A stretch of DNA of 64,000 nucleotides from DATMFV01 sp035555975 (GTDB lineage Bacteria; Verrucomicrobiota; Verrucomicrobiia; Chthoniobacterales; Chthoniobacteraceae), in NCBI GenBank assembly GCA_035555975.1, contig DATMFV010000010.1, positions 1 to 64,000 of the forward strand. Direction: 5' to 3'. The notes beneath the pieces are model-generated. The model made no database searches, had not been told where the DNA came from, and saw only the letters and a program-made list of their open reading frames with translations. Both the position numbers and the translations under genes were made by a program. Shown here one piece after another: positions 33,911-42,448 of this stretch (position 1 is the stretch's first letter; each line of letters begins with the position of its first letter).

Positions 33911-34314
33911 GAGGGGTATCGCACCCCGTTGGGGCGCGGGTTCTGGTTGGTGTCGAGTGACCCAGCCCGTTGGGCTGGGCTGAGGGATTCCGGGCCGTTG
34001 GCCCGGGCCGATGCGAGGGTTGGTGCCATTGGAGGGTCGGCTTCCGCGACATTGGAGGGCGGGCCTCCGCGTCGTCCGCGGCGTTGGACATCGCTCGCAC
34101 CGCTTTCCCGCTTCGGCCTCGAACCCCGACGGCGGACGCGGAGGTCCACCCTCCAGGGCGCTTGCGCCCCGAGGTGATTCGGGCATGAACTTCCACGCGT
34201 TTGCGACGCGGCGACGCCATCAGGCCCAAAGGGCCGTCATCCCTCAGCCCAGGGCAACGCCCTGGGTGGACATCCGACAGAACCGGGCGGCCTGAAGGGC
34301 CGCGATCACCCCTC
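33911..34314. repeat. Large palindromic intergenic element C made of nested hairpins
   Basis: The left arm (33911-34010) and the complement of the right arm (34223-34314) align along about 95 bp: GAGGGGT-ATCGC, CGGGTTCTG, ACCCAG...CTGGGCTGAGGGAT, ending GGCC. Within each arm the same stems use different bases (for example CAGCCC-GTT-GGGCTG on the left and CCCAGGGC-AAC-GCCCTGGG on the right), as expected if structure rather than sequence is kept. The centre holds another inverted repeat (GGAGGGT at 34031 and ACCCTCC at 34148). It fills the gap between trxB and the glycosyltransferase; no coding region is supported. A related segment is at 36585-36681. Confidence 0.75.
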
Positions 34315-34366
34315 GACACCCCCCCGATCGTTGTCACCCATCCAGACACACGCGCCATTTTTCCGG

Positions 34367-35293
34367 TCAATCCCCGAAGCGGGCCAGGTAACGCTCCGCG
34401 TCCAATGCCGCGGCACATCCCTGCCCGGCGGCGGTGATCGCCTGGCGGTAAACCTTGTCGACCACGTCGCCCGCTGCGAAAACGCCCGGGAGGTTGGTCG
34501 CGGTCGACCCCGGTTGCTGGAGCAGGTAGCCCTCCGCGTCGGTGTCGAGCGTCCCCTTGAAGGCCGCCGTGTTCGGGTCGTGCCCAATGGCTACGAAAAC
34601 GCACTTGACCTCCAGGTCGCACGCTTCGCCGCTTTTGACATTGGAAAGTTTGACCGCGCGCATTTCGCCGTTTTCGTCGGTCAGGTATTCGCTCACCGTC
34701 GTATCCCAGATCGGGGTGATCTTTTCGTGCGCCAGCGCCCGTTCCGCGACGATGGCCGAGGCACGCAGGGTGTCGCGCCGGTGGATCAGGTAGACCCGCG
34801 AGGCAAACCGGGTCAGGAAAAGCGCTTCTTCGCAGGCGGAATCGCCGCCGCCGATCACGCAGACCGGCACGTCGCGGTAAAACGCGCCGTCGCAGGTGGC
34901 GCACGAGGTGAGCCCGTGGCCGATCAGCTCCTTTTCCCCCGGCAGGCCGAGGTGGCGGGCCGAAGCGCCGCTGGCGACGATCAACGTCCGGCTTTCGACC
35001 CAGTCGCCGTCGATCTTGACCCGCACCTGTTCATCCCCCTGCTCGACCGCTTCCACCGAAGCGTAGGCAAAGCGCGCGCCGAACCGTTCAGCCTGCGCTT
35101 TCATGTTCATGATGAGCGCCGGACCGTCGACGCCTTCGACAAAGCCGGGGAAGTTCTCGACCAGCGTGGTCGTCGAAAGCTGTCCGCCCGGTTCCCTGCC
35201 TTCGAGGACAAGGGGCGAGAAATTGGCACGTGCAGCGTAGATGGCGGCCGTCAAACCGGCACAGCCGGAACCTGCGATGATCACTTTTTCCAT
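34367..35293 (-). CDS. trxB: Thioredoxin reductase
   Basis: 308 aa, FAD/NADPH-dependent flavoprotein. FAD-binding IIAGSGCAGLTAA is at the N-terminus, the redox-active CATC at residues 131-134, NADPH-binding CVIGGGDSACEEA follows, and the C-terminal GVFAAGDVVDKVYRQAITAAGQGC closes the FAD site. Length matches the usual ~310. It recycles thioredoxin in the cytoplasm. Start ATG at 35293; longer frames run into the antisense of the riboflavin synthase gene. Divergent from that gene with 108 bp between. Confidence 0.96.
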   Translation of the reverse strand: MEKVIIAGSGCAGLTAAIYAARANFSPLVLEGREPGGQLSTTTLVENFPGFVEGVDGPALIMNMKAQAERFGARFAYASVEAVEQGDEQVRVKIDGDWVESRTLIVASGASARHLGLPGEKELIGHGLTSCATCDGAFYRDVPVCVIGGGDSACEEALFLTRFASRVYLIHRRDTLRASAIVAERALAHEKITPIWDTTVSEYLTDENGEMRAVKLSNVKSGEACDLEVKCVFVAIGHDPNTAAFKGTLDTDAEGYLLQQPGSTATNLPGVFAAGDVVDKVYRQAITAAGQGCAAALDAERYLARFGD

Positions 35294-35401
35294 AGAAGCA
35301 TCGCAGTAGAACAGGAGGGGCTCTTTTTTGCCAGTGGAATCTCGGAAACCGAACGCCGGGAGGGTTGCCTTTTTCCCGGGGCCGGGAGTAGCTTTGAGGG
35401 C

Positions 35402-36019
35402 ATGTTTACCGGTCTGGTCGAAGAAACAGCGCGGGTGCTCTCCCTGGAGCCCTCGGGCGAGGGTGGCGCACGGCGGCTGCGCGTCGCGGCGTCGCGCACG
35501 GTCGAGGGGACCGCCATCGGCGACTCGATCGCCGTCAACGGCTGCTGCCTGACGGTGACCAACATCGACGGGGGGGCGCTCGGGTTCGATCTCCTCGCCG
35601 AAACGCTCGCCCGGACCAGTCTGGGGGAGCTTGCCCCCGGTTCCCGCCGTTCGCTGGTCAATCTGGAGCGGGCGCTGCCGGTCAACGGACGCCTCGGCGG
35701 GCATTTCGTGCAGGGGCATGTCGACGCGGCGGCGGAGGTGCTCGCCGTGGAGCCGGAAGGGAAGGGGGGCGACTACCGGGTGAGCGTGGCGCTTCCGCCG
35801 GAGTTCGCGCACTACGTCGTTTTCAAGGGGTCGATCGCCATCGACGGCGTCAGCCTGACGGTCGCGGCGGTCGGAGGGGACTCCTTCAGCATCTGCCTGA
35901 TCCCGCACACGCTTTCCGCGACCCACCTCCACCAGCTCCGCGCGGGGGATCGCGTCAACCTCGAGTTTGACCTGCTGGCGAAATACGTGGAACGGCTGAT
36001 GGCGCGCCCCCGCACGTAA
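35402..36019 (+). CDS. ribE: Riboflavin synthase, alpha chain
   Basis: 205 aa. Two homologous lumazine-binding beta-barrel halves: MFTGLVEE at the start and DSIAVNGCCLTVT in the first half, then GHFVQGHVDAAAEV and GSIAIDGVSLTVAAV in the second. It dismutates two 6,7-dimethyl-8-ribityllumazine molecules into riboflavin and a pyrimidine. Length is normal. No other riboflavin genes are adjacent and no FMN riboswitch is seen upstream. ATG at 35402 is fixed by the conserved MFTGLVE. Confidence 0.96.
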   Translation: MFTGLVEETARVLSLEPSGEGGARRLRVAASRTVEGTAIGDSIAVNGCCLTVTNIDGGALGFDLLAETLARTSLGELAPGSRRSLVNLERALPVNGRLGGHFVQGHVDAAAEVLAVEPEGKGGDYRVSVALPPEFAHYVVFKGSIAIDGVSLTVAAVGGDSFSICLIPHTLSATHLHQLRAGDRVNLEFDLLAKYVERLMARPRT

Positions 36020-36038
36020 AAATGTTGTTTCCGGGGTT

Positions 36039-36060
36039 GAGCCCGGGCTCTTCTGGGCTC
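36039..36060 (+). terminator. Possible hairpin after riboflavin synthase
   Basis: GAGCCC (36039-36044) pairs with GGGCTC (36055-36060), 20 bp after the stop codon. No T-run follows at once, so it may be a stabilising hairpin rather than an intrinsic terminator. Confidence 0.3.
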
Positions 36061-36109
36061 ATACTGGCGCCGAAAACCCGTTTTTCTAAAAAACCGCTCT
36101 CTTTTTCTT

Positions 36110-36577
36110 ATGGAAATCGTCCCCCAACTTTCGATCTTTCTCGCCAACGAACCGGGCACCCTTGCCAAGGTTTGCGATGAACTGGCCAGCGCCAAGATCA
36201 ACATCTACGCGCTGACGATCTCGGACACCGTCGACCATGCCGTCGTCCGCATGGTGGTGAGCGATCCGCAGCACGCCCTGCACCTTTTCGGGGAGCACGG
36301 GCTGCTCGTCGTCGAAAACAACGTCCTGATGATCGACAACGACAACAAGCCGGGCAGTCTTTCGCTGATCGCCAGCAAGCTGGCCGCCGCCAAGCTCAAC
36401 ATCGAGTACGCCTACCTGGCGACCAACCCGACCTCCCGGCGCGGCCTGCTGATCCTGCGCGTCGCCCATACCAAGCGCGCTCTGGAGACCCTCACCCGGG
36501 AAGAAGGCGTGCCTGCGCCCGCCAAGGCGGCCAAACCGGCAAAGGCGAAGGCAAAAGCGAAAGCCAAGGCCGGGTAG
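36110..36577 (+). CDS. Tandem ACT-domain protein
   Basis: 155 aa, cytoplasmic. Two ACT domains: residues 1-70 (QLSIFLANEPGTLAKVCDELASAKINIYALTISDT) and 71-138 (NDNKPGSLSLIASKLAAAKLNIEYAYLA), the fold used to bind amino acids in metabolic regulation. Stand-alone tandem ACT proteins of this size are common in the phylum but their role is unsettled. The C-terminal ~20 residues are a low-complexity Ala/Lys/Pro tail (PAKAAKPAKAKAKAKAKAG) resembling histone-like or nucleic-acid-binding tails, odd for an ACT protein. No enzyme of amino acid biosynthesis is adjacent. Confidence 0.88.
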   Translation: MEIVPQLSIFLANEPGTLAKVCDELASAKINIYALTISDTVDHAVVRMVVSDPQHALHLFGEHGLLVVENNVLMIDNDNKPGSLSLIASKLAAAKLNIEYAYLATNPTSRRGLLILRVAHTKRALETLTREEGVPAPAKAAKPAKAKAKAKAKAG

Positions 36578-36584
36578 GGAAGGG

Positions 36585-36681
36585 CTGGAGGGTTCAGCTT
36601 CCAGCGCCGACCGCAGCGTTGGACTTCGCTTCACACCCTTCCCGTGGCGGCCCCGGAGGTCCGCCCTTCATGCCCTCCAAT
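36585..36681. repeat. Second, shorter copy of the central part of element C
   Basis: CTGGAGGGTT...GCGTTGGACTTCGCTTC...CTTCCCG...GGAGGTCCGCCC...CCCTCCA parallels 34030-34156 (GGAGGGT, GCGTTGGACATCGCTCG, TTTCCCG, GGAGGTCCACCCTCC) with a deletion. It starts 7 bp after the ACT gene stop and lies upstream of glgX. Confidence 0.65.
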
Positions 36682-36726
36682 GCCGGAAGGCTTTACGGTC
36701 CCGGTGAAACGTATTAAGTACGGATT

Positions 36727-38958
36727 TTGAAGCCTGTCGACCCAAGCCACTCCTCTCCCCCCGTATTGACGCCTCCGGTCCGGGCGTGGCTGGGCGATCC
36801 GTACCCCCTTGGCGCCACCTGGTGCGGCAACGGGGTGAACTTCGCGCTCTATTCCGAACACGCCGCCGGCGTCGACCTCTGCCTCTTTGACACGCCGGAG
36901 GCTTCGCAGGAGTCGGCCCGCATCCGGATGATCGAGCAGACCGATCAGGTCTGGCACCTCTTTTTGCCCGATGCCCGCCCGGGCCAGCTCTACGCCTACC
37001 GGGTTTACGGGCCGTATGAACCGGAGCGCGGCCTGCGCTTCAACGCCTCGCGGCTCCTGATCGACCCGTACGCCAAGGCGCTCGCCGGTCCGGTCCGCTG
37101 GACCGACGAACTGCACGGCTACTCGGTCCGCTCCCCGTTGCTCGACCTCGAGCCCGACTACCGCGACAACGCCTGGGCGGTCCCGAAGGCGGTCGTCATC
37201 GACCCGGCCTTCGACTGGGAGGGGGATCGCCGACCGGAGACGCCGCTGGCCGAGTCGATCATCTACGAAGTCCACGTCAAAGGGTTTTCCCGGCAATGCA
37301 CCGCGCTGCCCGAGGAAATACGGGGGAGCTACGCCGCGCTCGGCAGCCCGTTTGCGATCGACTATTTCACCAAACTCGGCGTGACCGCGCTGGAACTGCT
37401 GCCGGTTCACCAGCACCTTGACGAGCGGCCGCTGGTCGACCGCGGGCTGGTCAACTACTGGGGTTACAGCACGATCAACTTTTTCTCCCCCGACGTGAAG
37501 TACGCTTGCGAAGGGGTGCGCGGCGAGCAGGTCCGCGAGTTCAAGACGATGGTGAAAAACCTGCACGCGGCGGGGATCGAGGTGATCCTCGATGTCGTTT
37601 ACAACCATACCGGCGAAGGGAACGAACTCGGGCCGACCCTCTCCTTCCGGGGGATCGACAATCCCTCCTACTACCGGCTCGCCCCCCATCAGCCGCGTTA
37701 TTACCTCGATTACACCGGGTGCGGCAACACGATGAACGTCATGCACCCCCGCGTGCTCCAGTTGATCATGGATTCGCTCCGCTACTGGGTCGAGGAGATG
37801 CACGTCGACGGGTTCCGCTTCGACCTCGCTTCCACCCTCGCGCGGGAGACCCACGCCGTCAGCAAGCTTTCGGCGTTTTTCGACATCATCCATCAGGACC
37901 CGGTGCTTTCCCGCGTGAAGCTGATCGCCGAGCCATGGGATGTCGGCGAGGGGGGGTACCAGGTCGGCAATTTCCCGGTTCTCTGGGCGGAGTGGAACGG
38001 GCGTTACCGCGACGCCGTGCGTCGTTACTGGAAGGGGGACGAAGGGCACGTGCGCGAGATGGCGTATCGGCTGGCGGGCAGCCCCGACCTCTACCAGTCA
38101 ACCGGCAAGCGCCCCTACGCGAGCATCAATTTCATCACCTCGCACGACGGCTTTACGCTCAACGACCTCGTCTCCTACAACCAGAAGCACAACCTCGCCA
38201 ACGGCGAGGACAACCGCGACGGCGAAAATGCCAATGCCTCGTGGAACTGCGGCGTCGAAGGGCCGACCGACGACCCGGCGATCAACGCCCTGCGCGCCCG
38301 CCAGCGTCGCAATTTTCTGGCCACGCTTTTTTTAAGCCAGGGGGTGCCGATGCTGACCGCCGGGGACGAGTACGGGCGCACCCAGTACGGCAACAATAAC
38401 GCCTATTGCCAGGACAACCCGGTGAGCTGGCTTTCCTGGGTGCGCGACACCGGGCGCAACCGGCTGCAAACCTTCGCCTCGCGGCTGATCGCCCTGCGCA
38501 AGGCGCACCCGGTCTTCCGCAGGCCGAAGTTTTTTCAGGGAAGGCGGATTCGCGGGCGCGGCGTGCGCGACATCATGTGGCTGACCCCCTCGGGCACCGC
38601 AATGACCAACGAAGAGTGGAACTACAGCTTCGTGCGCTGCCTGGCGATGTTGCTGAGCGGCGATGCCATCGACGTTCGCGACCGGCGTGGCGAACCGATC
38701 CACGACGACTCCTTCCTGCTGATGCTCAACGCTCACTACGAGTCGGTCCGCTTCACCCTGCCGGGGAAAAAGGAGGTCCGCTGGGAACTGGTGCTTGACA
38801 CCGCGCTCGAAGACGGCTTCGCCGATCCCGGCCGCCTGCTCTGTTCCGGCGAGGAACTGACGCTGGTTGACCGCTCCTTTGTCCTGCTCCGCCTCCAGGC
38901 CGGTTCGCAGGACAGCGCCCGGAGCGACTCGTGGCAGAAGCGCCCCGGCAGGCGGTAG
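36727..38958 (+). CDS. glgX: Glycogen debranching enzyme GlgX
   Basis: 743 aa. An N-terminal CBM48-like domain (GDPYPLGATWCGNGVNFALYSEHA) is followed by the GH13 barrel with all four signature regions: DVVYNHTGEGNELG, GFRFDLAST (nucleophile Asp), LIAEPWDVGEGGYQVG (acid/base Glu), and FITSHDGFTL. It hydrolyses alpha-1,6 branch points of glycogen limit dextrins in the cytoplasm. Length is slightly above the usual ~700. Translation seems to begin at a TTG (36727), since no in-frame ATG precedes the conserved region. No other glycogen genes are adjacent. Confidence 0.94.
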   Translation: MKPVDPSHSSPPVLTPPVRAWLGDPYPLGATWCGNGVNFALYSEHAAGVDLCLFDTPEASQESARIRMIEQTDQVWHLFLPDARPGQLYAYRVYGPYEPERGLRFNASRLLIDPYAKALAGPVRWTDELHGYSVRSPLLDLEPDYRDNAWAVPKAVVIDPAFDWEGDRRPETPLAESIIYEVHVKGFSRQCTALPEEIRGSYAALGSPFAIDYFTKLGVTALELLPVHQHLDERPLVDRGLVNYWGYSTINFFSPDVKYACEGVRGEQVREFKTMVKNLHAAGIEVILDVVYNHTGEGNELGPTLSFRGIDNPSYYRLAPHQPRYYLDYTGCGNTMNVMHPRVLQLIMDSLRYWVEEMHVDGFRFDLASTLARETHAVSKLSAFFDIIHQDPVLSRVKLIAEPWDVGEGGYQVGNFPVLWAEWNGRYRDAVRRYWKGDEGHVREMAYRLAGSPDLYQSTGKRPYASINFITSHDGFTLNDLVSYNQKHNLANGEDNRDGENANASWNCGVEGPTDDPAINALRARQRRNFLATLFLSQGVPMLTAGDEYGRTQYGNNNAYCQDNPVSWLSWVRDTGRNRLQTFASRLIALRKAHPVFRRPKFFQGRRIRGRGVRDIMWLTPSGTAMTNEEWNYSFVRCLAMLLSGDAIDVRDRRGEPIHDDSFLLMLNAHYESVRFTLPGKKEVRWELVLDTALEDGFADPGRLLCSGEELTLVDRSFVLLRLQAGSQDSARSDSWQKRPGRR

Positions 38959-39042
38959 CGCCGCGCCTGCCGCCGCGAAGAAAGAGGTTGGTTTCAGCTC
39001 CGTTTCGGGGCATAAAAGGAGGCAGCCCTGCTGTTTTTTCCG

Positions 39043-39759
39043 ATGAAAACCTTGCTTCTTCCCCTCCTGTTGGTCACGTGCGCACTTCCGGCGGTTCATG
39101 CCGAAGTGATGCTTGAAGATAACTTTGAAGGCTACAGTGCCGGTGATTCTATCCTGAAACGGAGCGGCGACGTGGTCTGGCGTCCGGGCGGGTATCGCGC
39201 GATCGACACCCCCGGCCAGGCGCTGGCCCAGCCCGGGGTTGATGCCAATACGACGATGACGGTCGTCATCACGCCGGAAACGGAGAGCGGCGCTTCCCCC
39301 GCAGCCGGGATGCACCTTCACACGACGTTTGCGGAAGTCGGCGGGACGGTGCGGATTTCGCTTGATGTTTACCCCGAGGAAGGCCCCGGGATGGTCATGA
39401 TCCGACCGCCGGAGGCGACCGGCTCGCAGGCGCTGGCCCAGCTTCGGCTCAACGATTCCAAGGACGGCACCCTCATCGCCTATTATGGCGAAGGGGAGGA
39501 GACCCGGCGGTCCCGCAGGTTCGGCAACGTCCAGACCAAGCAATGGTACCGGGTGGTGTTCACCCTTCACCTCGACGCAGCCGAGCCGGTCTACGACATC
39601 GAAGTCAGCGATCTCGCCACCGGCGCTTCCGTCGCCACGACCAAGGGGCTCCCTCTCTGCGAACCGTTTCCGACGGCAGGCGGCCTCCTGTTCGGAGCGG
39701 TCGGCAGCGGCAAGACCCGCGCCGCGTGGGATAACGTGAAGGTCGAAACGGTGGAGTAG
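39043..39759 (+). CDS. Secreted beta-sandwich protein, unknown function
   Basis: 238 aa. Signal peptide MKTLLLPLLLVTCALPAVHA, then a single lectin-like beta-sandwich (EVMLEDNFEGYSAGDS, RISLDVYPEEGPG, TKQWYRVVFTLHLDA, AWDNVKVE) resembling laminin-G/concanavalin folds. It carries no PEP-CTERM tail, unlike its neighbours. It may bind polysaccharide. It lies between glgX and the TAACACGTTA-controlled cassette, on the same strand as both. Confidence 0.82.
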   Translation: MKTLLLPLLLVTCALPAVHAEVMLEDNFEGYSAGDSILKRSGDVVWRPGGYRAIDTPGQALAQPGVDANTTMTVVITPETESGASPAAGMHLHTTFAEVGGTVRISLDVYPEEGPGMVMIRPPEATGSQALAQLRLNDSKDGTLIAYYGEGEETRRSRRFGNVQTKQWYRVVFTLHLDAAEPVYDIEVSDLATGASVATTKGLPLCEPFPTAGGLLFGAVGSGKTRAAWDNVKVETVE

Positions 39760-39888
39760 GCATCCGGCGACGACCGGCCTTGCAGAGCAGGGGGCCTTGA
39801 AAGGCGGGCGGCGCTGAAAGAAAGCGCCCGGCGGCGATCTCTCCGCACGCCCAAGCACAAAAAAACCGGTATTCCGGGAAAATTCCGC

Positions 39889-39936
39889 TTGAATAACACG
39901 TTACACTGACTTTTAATGTCATTCGTTAACACGTTA
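39889..39936 (+). promoter_or_regulatory. Promoter with two TAACACGTTA operators
   Basis: TTGAAT (39889-39894), a 17-bp spacer and TTTAAT (39912-39917, 5 of 6 to consensus) form a good promoter. TAACACGTTA (TAAC and GTTA are inverted) lies in the spacer at 39894-39903 and again at 39927-39936 just past the expected start of transcription, 33 bp apart (about three helical turns). Both are followed by CACTGA. The same operator with one change is in the promoter of the LacI gene at 45255. Confidence 0.75.
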
Positions 39937-39999
39937 CACTGATTCAATCCGTTCCCTCCTGGTTTTGCGATGGTCCCCCTTTTCTCCCCTCTCTTTCCC

Positions 40000-41595
40000 A
40001 TGAAACTACGTTCCCTTAAACCGATCTCCCGGGCCTCTCTGGGCCTTCTTTCTCTTGTGATGGCCGGCTCCGCGCTGCGCGCCGGGGAGTTTACCTACTC
40101 TCTTCCCTCGGCCAGTGAGGTGAACTGGGAAGACGAAGGCTTCTGGACCAATGGCGATGGCGTTCCCTACGGACCGGGCATTTACCCCGACGCGGGAGAT
40201 ACCATCGCAGGGCTCAACAGCCAGGTGTCAGGGCAGGTGACCAACCTTTACCTTGGCGGTAACCGGACTGTGGCCCGCCTGGAGGGCTCCGAACTGACGG
40301 GGGCCCGGCTCCTGAGCGGCTCAACCGGTACGGCGAACCTTCAGAACAGCCTGACCATAACGGAGGCGTTTGACGTGAAGGCGGGTGCGTTTTACCTGCG
40401 CAGCCAGGAAGGGGGCAGGCTGACGGTCACCACGCCGACCCTGCTCGTCGGTTCGACCGAGTTTGAAACGCCCGACCGCATCCGGGTGGAGCTTGGTACC
40501 ACCAACGCCGCCCATGGCAATGTTTCCTTCACCTCGCAGGAGACTGTCTTTCAAAGTTACCTCTCGCGGTTTGTCCTCGCCAGCGCCTTCGATACCGCCA
40601 AGGGGTATGTCAGTCTGGGCCATGTCACCTTTGACACCAACACCGGCTTTAACTCCGGCGTCACCCTGACGGCCAACACCGGCGGGACCAACGCCACGAT
40701 TTATGTCGCCAGCCTCACCAGCACGGCGGCTTCGACCGAAGGCCGGTTCCAGGGGAACGGCACGGTGGTGATCGACCCGGGAACCTCCACCGCCGCGGCC
40801 CCCGCCGTCGCCAACTTCGGGCGGGCGATCTCCGGCGGCCTCCGCATCGAGAAAGAGGGCGACTCGCTCCAGATCTTTTCCTTTGACCGTCCCGACAGTT
40901 CGACGGAATCCAATCTCTATACCGGCGGCACCGCGATCAACGGCGGTGTGCTGGCGGTCCGCAATACGCAAGGCTCGGGGCTCGGTACCGGCGCGGTGTC
41001 GGTCGCTTCGGGAGGCACGCTGGCGGGAAGCGGGCGGATCGCGCTCGGCACGGGCAACGCGATCACCGTTGCGAGCGGCGGTGTCGTCGCTCCCGGAGAG
41101 GACAACCGGCTGCTGGTCGCGGGCGGGCACGAAGCATTGACCCGCCAGACGCTGACCCTCCACCGCACCGCGCTGCACATGGAGAGCGGCTCTTCGTTCG
41201 CCTTCCGGTTGAGTGCGGACGGCTCAAGCGACCGGCTCGCTTTCACCAACTATCAGAACGGCAGCCTCATCCTTGACGGGGGCGAGATCACCATTAACGT
41301 CAGCGGTGATCTCCAGGCCGGGCAGACCTACACGCTCTTCACCTTCACCGACGCGAACGGCAACGCCATCTCGAGCGGCCTGACCGGAGGGCTGGTGACC
41401 GGGGATGGTTTTGGCGAATCGATGGTCTCCTTCCACTACGACAATCCACTCCACGGCGGCATCGGGACGATTACGATGACCGTGGCCCCCATTCCGGAGC
41501 CGGGCGCGGCGTTGCTGCTGCTTCCGGTGGCGGCGGGAGCGCTTTATTGGAGGGGGCGTCGCCGCGGGAGAGAGGCAACCTCCAACCTCATCTGA
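40000..41595 (+). CDS. PEP-CTERM autotransporter-style beta-strand protein
   Basis: 531 aa from the ATG at 40000, which starts a signal peptide (MKLRSLKPISRASLGLLSLVMAGSALRA|GEF); an ATG at 39970 adds ten residues. The middle has beta-solenoid repeats of the autotransporter-associated type (LYTGGTAINGGVLAVRNTQGSGLGTGAVSVASGGTLAGSG). The C-terminus is IPEPG, a hydrophobic stretch and RGRRRGREATSNLI. First gene of the third cassette: the pseudopilin follows after 7 bp and the beta-helix protein overlaps that. Transcription probably starts at the operator-bearing promoter at 39889-39936. Confidence 0.9.
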   Translation: MKLRSLKPISRASLGLLSLVMAGSALRAGEFTYSLPSASEVNWEDEGFWTNGDGVPYGPGIYPDAGDTIAGLNSQVSGQVTNLYLGGNRTVARLEGSELTGARLLSGSTGTANLQNSLTITEAFDVKAGAFYLRSQEGGRLTVTTPTLLVGSTEFETPDRIRVELGTTNAAHGNVSFTSQETVFQSYLSRFVLASAFDTAKGYVSLGHVTFDTNTGFNSGVTLTANTGGTNATIYVASLTSTAASTEGRFQGNGTVVIDPGTSTAAAPAVANFGRAISGGLRIEKEGDSLQIFSFDRPDSSTESNLYTGGTAINGGVLAVRNTQGSGLGTGAVSVASGGTLAGSGRIALGTGNAITVASGGVVAPGEDNRLLVAGGHEALTRQTLTLHRTALHMESGSSFAFRLSADGSSDRLAFTNYQNGSLILDGGEITINVSGDLQAGQTYTLFTFTDANGNAISSGLTGGLVTGDGFGESMVSFHYDNPLHGGIGTITMTVAPIPEPGAALLLLPVAAGALYWRGRRRGREATSNLI

Positions 41596-41602
41596 AAAGC
41601 TC

Positions 41603-42448
41603 ATGCTCCCCGGTCCTTCGAAACGGCGCGCTTTTAGCCTGGTGGAACTTTTGCTTTCCATCGGCGGCGTGGCGATCCTCCTCCTCATCAGCCTGCCGGC
41701 GATCCGCACCATGCGGGAACGGGGGGCCAGCGCCCGATGTGTCGGCAATCTCAAACAGATCGGCATGGCAACGGTGTCGTACCTGACCGATCACCGCAAC
41801 GAGTTCCCTTATTGCCACTACATCACCGACGCGGGCGGCCACGGGAGCGGGGCGTACACCGGTACCTGGTACTACAACCTCGCCGGCTACCTCGGGGTGC
41901 CCCATACGGAGCTTTCGCACAACGGAATTAATGAGGAGCGGGTCAAGCTCGGCACCAAGACGCAACGCCTGAGCGAACCGTGCGTTTTCACCTGCCCCGG
42001 GCACCGCCCGACGGAATCGAAAATGTTGTGGAAACCTGCGCCGATGACCTGGCCCGCCGAGAAGCCGGTGAGCTATGCCCCGCCGCTGGAAGCGCGCGGG
42101 AATGCCTCCCCGAGGGGAATCCAGAACGGCCCGGTGCGGCACGCTTCGGGGATCATGTACTACCCGCTCTACTTTTCCGACATCCTTTACCCGTCACGGA
42201 AGATCTGGATCGCCGACTCCGGCCGGGGCGACATCCTCAACACCAGCGACAGCCGTTGGAAGCCGGGTGAGGAAAGCTGGGCCTACCAGGGGTTTACCCG
42301 TCATAACCAGGGCGGGAATGCCCTTTTCTACGACGGCCATGTGGAATGGCTGGCGCTCAAGACATTTACCGAACCGGAAAACGGTTCGATCGGAAAGACA
42401 TCGAAGCTCTACTTCAGTCCCTTCCGTACTCCTGACCAAGATCGATGA
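41603..42448 (+). CDS. Prepilin-type pseudopilin-like protein
   Basis: 281 aa. Begins MLPGPSKRRA|FSLVELLLSIGGVAILLL with Phe +1 and Glu +5, then RCVGNLKQIGMATVSYLTDH as in the family. H-x9-DG is present near the end (RHNQGGNALFYDGHVEW). Ala precedes the cleavage point. The stop codon overlaps the start of the following beta-helix gene (ATGA), so the two are translationally coupled, direct evidence that the pseudopilin and the large secreted enzyme work in fixed proportion or location. Confidence 0.9.
   Translation: MLPGPSKRRAFSLVELLLSIGGVAILLLISLPAIRTMRERGASARCVGNLKQIGMATVSYLTDHRNEFPYCHYITDAGGHGSGAYTGTWYYNLAGYLGVPHTELSHNGINEERVKLGTKTQRLSEPCVFTCPGHRPTESKMLWKPAPMTWPAEKPVSYAPPLEARGNASPRGIQNGPVRHASGIMYYPLYFSDILYPSRKIWIADSGRGDILNTSDSRWKPGEESWAYQGFTRHNQGGNALFYDGHVEWLALKTFTEPENGSIGKTSKLYFSPFRTPDQDR

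Noticed and set aside
33907..34366. Small genes inside element C
   Set aside because: The open frames there exist on both strands only because of the palindromic GC-rich repeats and differ between the arms.
35294..35401. FMN riboswitch upstream of riboflavin synthase
   Set aside because: The conserved RFN blocks (such as the AGGGTGAAATTCCC type) are not present in the 108 bp between trxB and the synthase gene.
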